A stretch of 39,599 nt of DNA. Source: Leishmania martiniquensis. Taxonomy: Eukaryota; Euglenozoa; Kinetoplastea; Trypanosomatida; Trypanosomatidae. The position numbers and the translations under genes were made by a program. A model generated the notes under the pieces. That model was not told the DNA's origin and did no database searches. It saw only the letters and a program-made list of their open reading frames with translations. The stretch covers positions 692,501 through 732,099 of the forward strand of contig NC_090155.1 in NCBI RefSeq assembly GCF_017916325.1. Reading direction: 5' to 3'. Shown here piece after piece: positions 37,901-39,599 of this stretch (position 1 is the first letter of the stretch; every line of letters begins with the position of its first letter).

Positions 37901-38975
37901 GATCCCGCCACAAGCTCAACCGTGCGAGGTTAGAGCGTGTCGGGTAATGTAGGGTGCGCTTGCCAATCGGACAACAGAGCTCGATGCGTTTTTTCCCCGC
38001 CAGTTGGGGCGGAGGTGAACCGGAGGCCCGGCTCGCCGACCAGGCTGCACGGCACCGGACACGCGTGGACGCCACCTTGTGTGCGCGGGATGATGACTCT
38101 ACCTCTCCCTCTGCGTTTCCCATTGTCTTTCCTGCACACGCATGAGTGCTCTGCACGCAAACGGTGGATACCTGGTGAAGCAGCGAAGCCCTCTCGCCCT
38201 CCACGCCACCATCGCCTTTAACACAATAGTTTCGGGGGAAAAAACGCCCACCCGCCCGCCCAGGAGGTTGCTGACAGGCCCCCGGTAGCGGCAGTGAGGG
38301 TGCCTGTCGAAGCTGCTGTCTGTCTCGTAACGATTGGCTGCGCCGTATTCCTAAATAGTTTGTGTCTTTTCGTTGAACTCGTAACCGCAGCCCGGTGCTA
38401 CACCGTTGCTGCAAACTGTGAGCGTTGATTATTCTGTGAGCGGTTGATTGCTTTCCTTATTGATAAGTAAATGGCTGCGCCCAGTCAACGTGTTGCCATG
38501 CGGCTCCCTAGTTCCCCCCATCCTGTTAGGGAGCAGACGCGCCGACACCCCACCAGCCCCGTGAGTGGTGTTCGGGTGGCACTGCCTACACGGACTGCGC
38601 AGCGAGGGGCCCACCACTAAGTATAAGCGCACTCGCGGGCGGAGCCCGTATGTACCCCTTGCCCGTCCCGCGAGCAGCCTAATCTCTGCGTGTGCTTTCT
38701 CCCATAAAACGATAGTGGTGTGCTCTGTCGACCAGCGTCCCCGGCGGTGTGTCCCCACGCGCCGTGAGGGGGACGAGGGCTGGTCCTGGCCAGAAGGCTG
38801 CTTACAGGAGAAATGAGACCCGCGAGCGCAGCGAAGCCGCGGCGAGATTTGCTCCCCAAATGTGGAGGAGTGCTGTTCAAGCGCATGCGACTAGCAGGAG
38901 CGTCAGCCACCTACATCACGTTCTTCTCCTCCCCTCACGCTTTCTCGCCTCACACACATCACAGTCGCCCGACAT
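37901..38975. other. Subtelomeric, telomere-adjacent sequence
   Basis: About 1.1 kb of GC-rich DNA between the last gene's flank and the first TTAGGG unit. No gene is supported and no obvious tandem repeat was found. GC-rich inverted repeats occur, for example GTCCCC (38751-38756) with GGGGAC (38769-38774). Leishmania ends usually carry conserved telomere-associated sequence at this position; whether this stretch contains its conserved boxes cannot be judged without a comparison. Confidence 0.5.
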
Positions 38976-39007
38976 TTAGGGTTAGGGTTAGGGTTAGGGT
39001 TAGGGTC

Positions 39008-39040
<33 letters not shown>

Positions 39041-39599
39041 GGTTAGGGTTAGGGTTAGGGTTAGGGTTAGGGTTAGGGTTAGGGTTAGGGTTAGGGTTAG
39101 GGTTAGGGTTAGGGTTAGGGTTAGGGTTAGGGTTAGGGTTAGGGTTAGGGTTAGGGTTAGGGTTAGGGTTAGGGTTAGGGTTAGGGTTAGGGTTAGGGTT
39201 AGGGTTAGGGTTAGGGTTAGGGTTAGGGTTAGGGTTAGGGTTAGGGTTAGGGTTAGGGTTAGGGTTAGGGTTAGGGTTGGGGTTAGGGTTAGGGTTAGGG
39301 TTAGGGTTAGGGTTAGGGTTAGGGTTAGGGTTAGGGTTAGGGTTAGGGTTAGGGTTAGGGTTAGGGTTAGGGTTAGGGTTAGGGTTAGGGTTAGGGTTAG
39401 GGTTAGGGTTAGGGTTAGGGTTAGGGTTAGGGTTAGGGTTAGGGTTAGGGGTTAGGGTTAGGGTTAGGGTTAGGGTTAGGGTTAGGGTTAGGGTTAGGGT
39501 TAGGGTTAGGGTTAGGGTTAGGGTTAGGGTTAGGGTTAGGGTTAGGTTAGGTTAGGGTTAGGTAGGTTAGGGTTAGGGTTAGGTTAGGGTTAGGGTTAG
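38976..39599 (+). repeat. Telomere, TTAGGG tandem array
   Basis: About 104 hexamer units run to the end of the window, with the G-rich strand oriented 5' to 3' toward the edge, as expected for a right chromosome end. Variants seen include TCAGGG (near 39006), TTTAGGG (near 39017), TTGGGG (near 39277), GGGG (near 39447) and several shortened TTAGG or TAGG units in the last 60 bases. The long Leu/Gly and Val/Arg frames over it are repeat artefacts. Confidence 0.99.

Noticed and set aside
39277..39555. Leu/Gly and Val/Arg repeat frames over the telomere
   Set aside because: Direct translation of TTAGGG repeats; not a gene. The array is also not CRISPR-like, since it has no spacers.

Overview
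This window is the right-hand end of a trypanosomatid chromosome, most like Leishmania or a close relative. The evidence is: intron-less genes in long same-strand blocks; pyrimidine tracts followed by AG upstream of starts, as expected for spliced-leader trans-splicing; a kinetoplast RNA-editing ligase (REL2 type); an organellar-type PPR protein; a SIDER-like short retroposon remnant; and about 0.62 kb of TTAGGG repeats at the right edge. Species cannot be fixed from the sequence alone.

Layout. From 1 to about 30,030 every credible gene is on the minus strand, consistent with one polycistronic unit transcribed leftward, away from the telomere. In order of transcription it holds: a two-CHORD protein (30030-29140), a large WD40/WDR7-like protein (27707-24285), a Pkr1-like small ER membrane protein (23809-23450), a PPR protein (22907-19854), three tandem M20D amidohydrolases (19169-17982, 16205-15015, 13920-12685), a protein with a possible NYN/PIN-like C-terminus (8550-7570), RNA-editing ligase 2 (6804-5494), a probable mitochondrial protein of unknown role (4505-3576), a TRM2-type tRNA m5U methyltransferase (2849-1041) and the start of an Ala/Pro-rich protein cut by the window edge (327-1). 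Between 30,031 and 35,923 lies a divergent strand-switch region with no intact gene but decayed coding traces, including a cysteine-rich pseudogene. To its right a single plus-strand gene, glutamate 5-kinase (35924-36715), faces the telomere. It is followed by about 2.3 kb of gene-free subtelomere and the telomere repeats.

Three points stand out. (1) The three amidohydrolase genes share a block of about 911 bp that appears identical, with abrupt edges, while their C-terminal ends and all intergenic DNA differ. This suggests gene conversion of the core, or an assembly effect. (2) Two decayed mobile elements sit in the 3' flanks of these genes: a GC-rich 2.2-kb stretch with an RNase H-like motif order (10430-12684) and a SIDER-like element of about 0.5 kb (16660-17130). 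(3) The strand-switch region carries the remains of a CxxC-rich protein gene.

Functionally several products are likely mitochondrial or RNA-related (REL2, PPR protein, TRM2, the NYN-like protein), and two neighbours (WDR7-like, Pkr1-like) point to V-ATPase assembly or regulation. Otherwise the genes look like ordinary housekeeping genes, as is usual in trypanosomatid polycistrons where neighbours need not be functionally related. I found no evidence of a wholly new multi-gene system.
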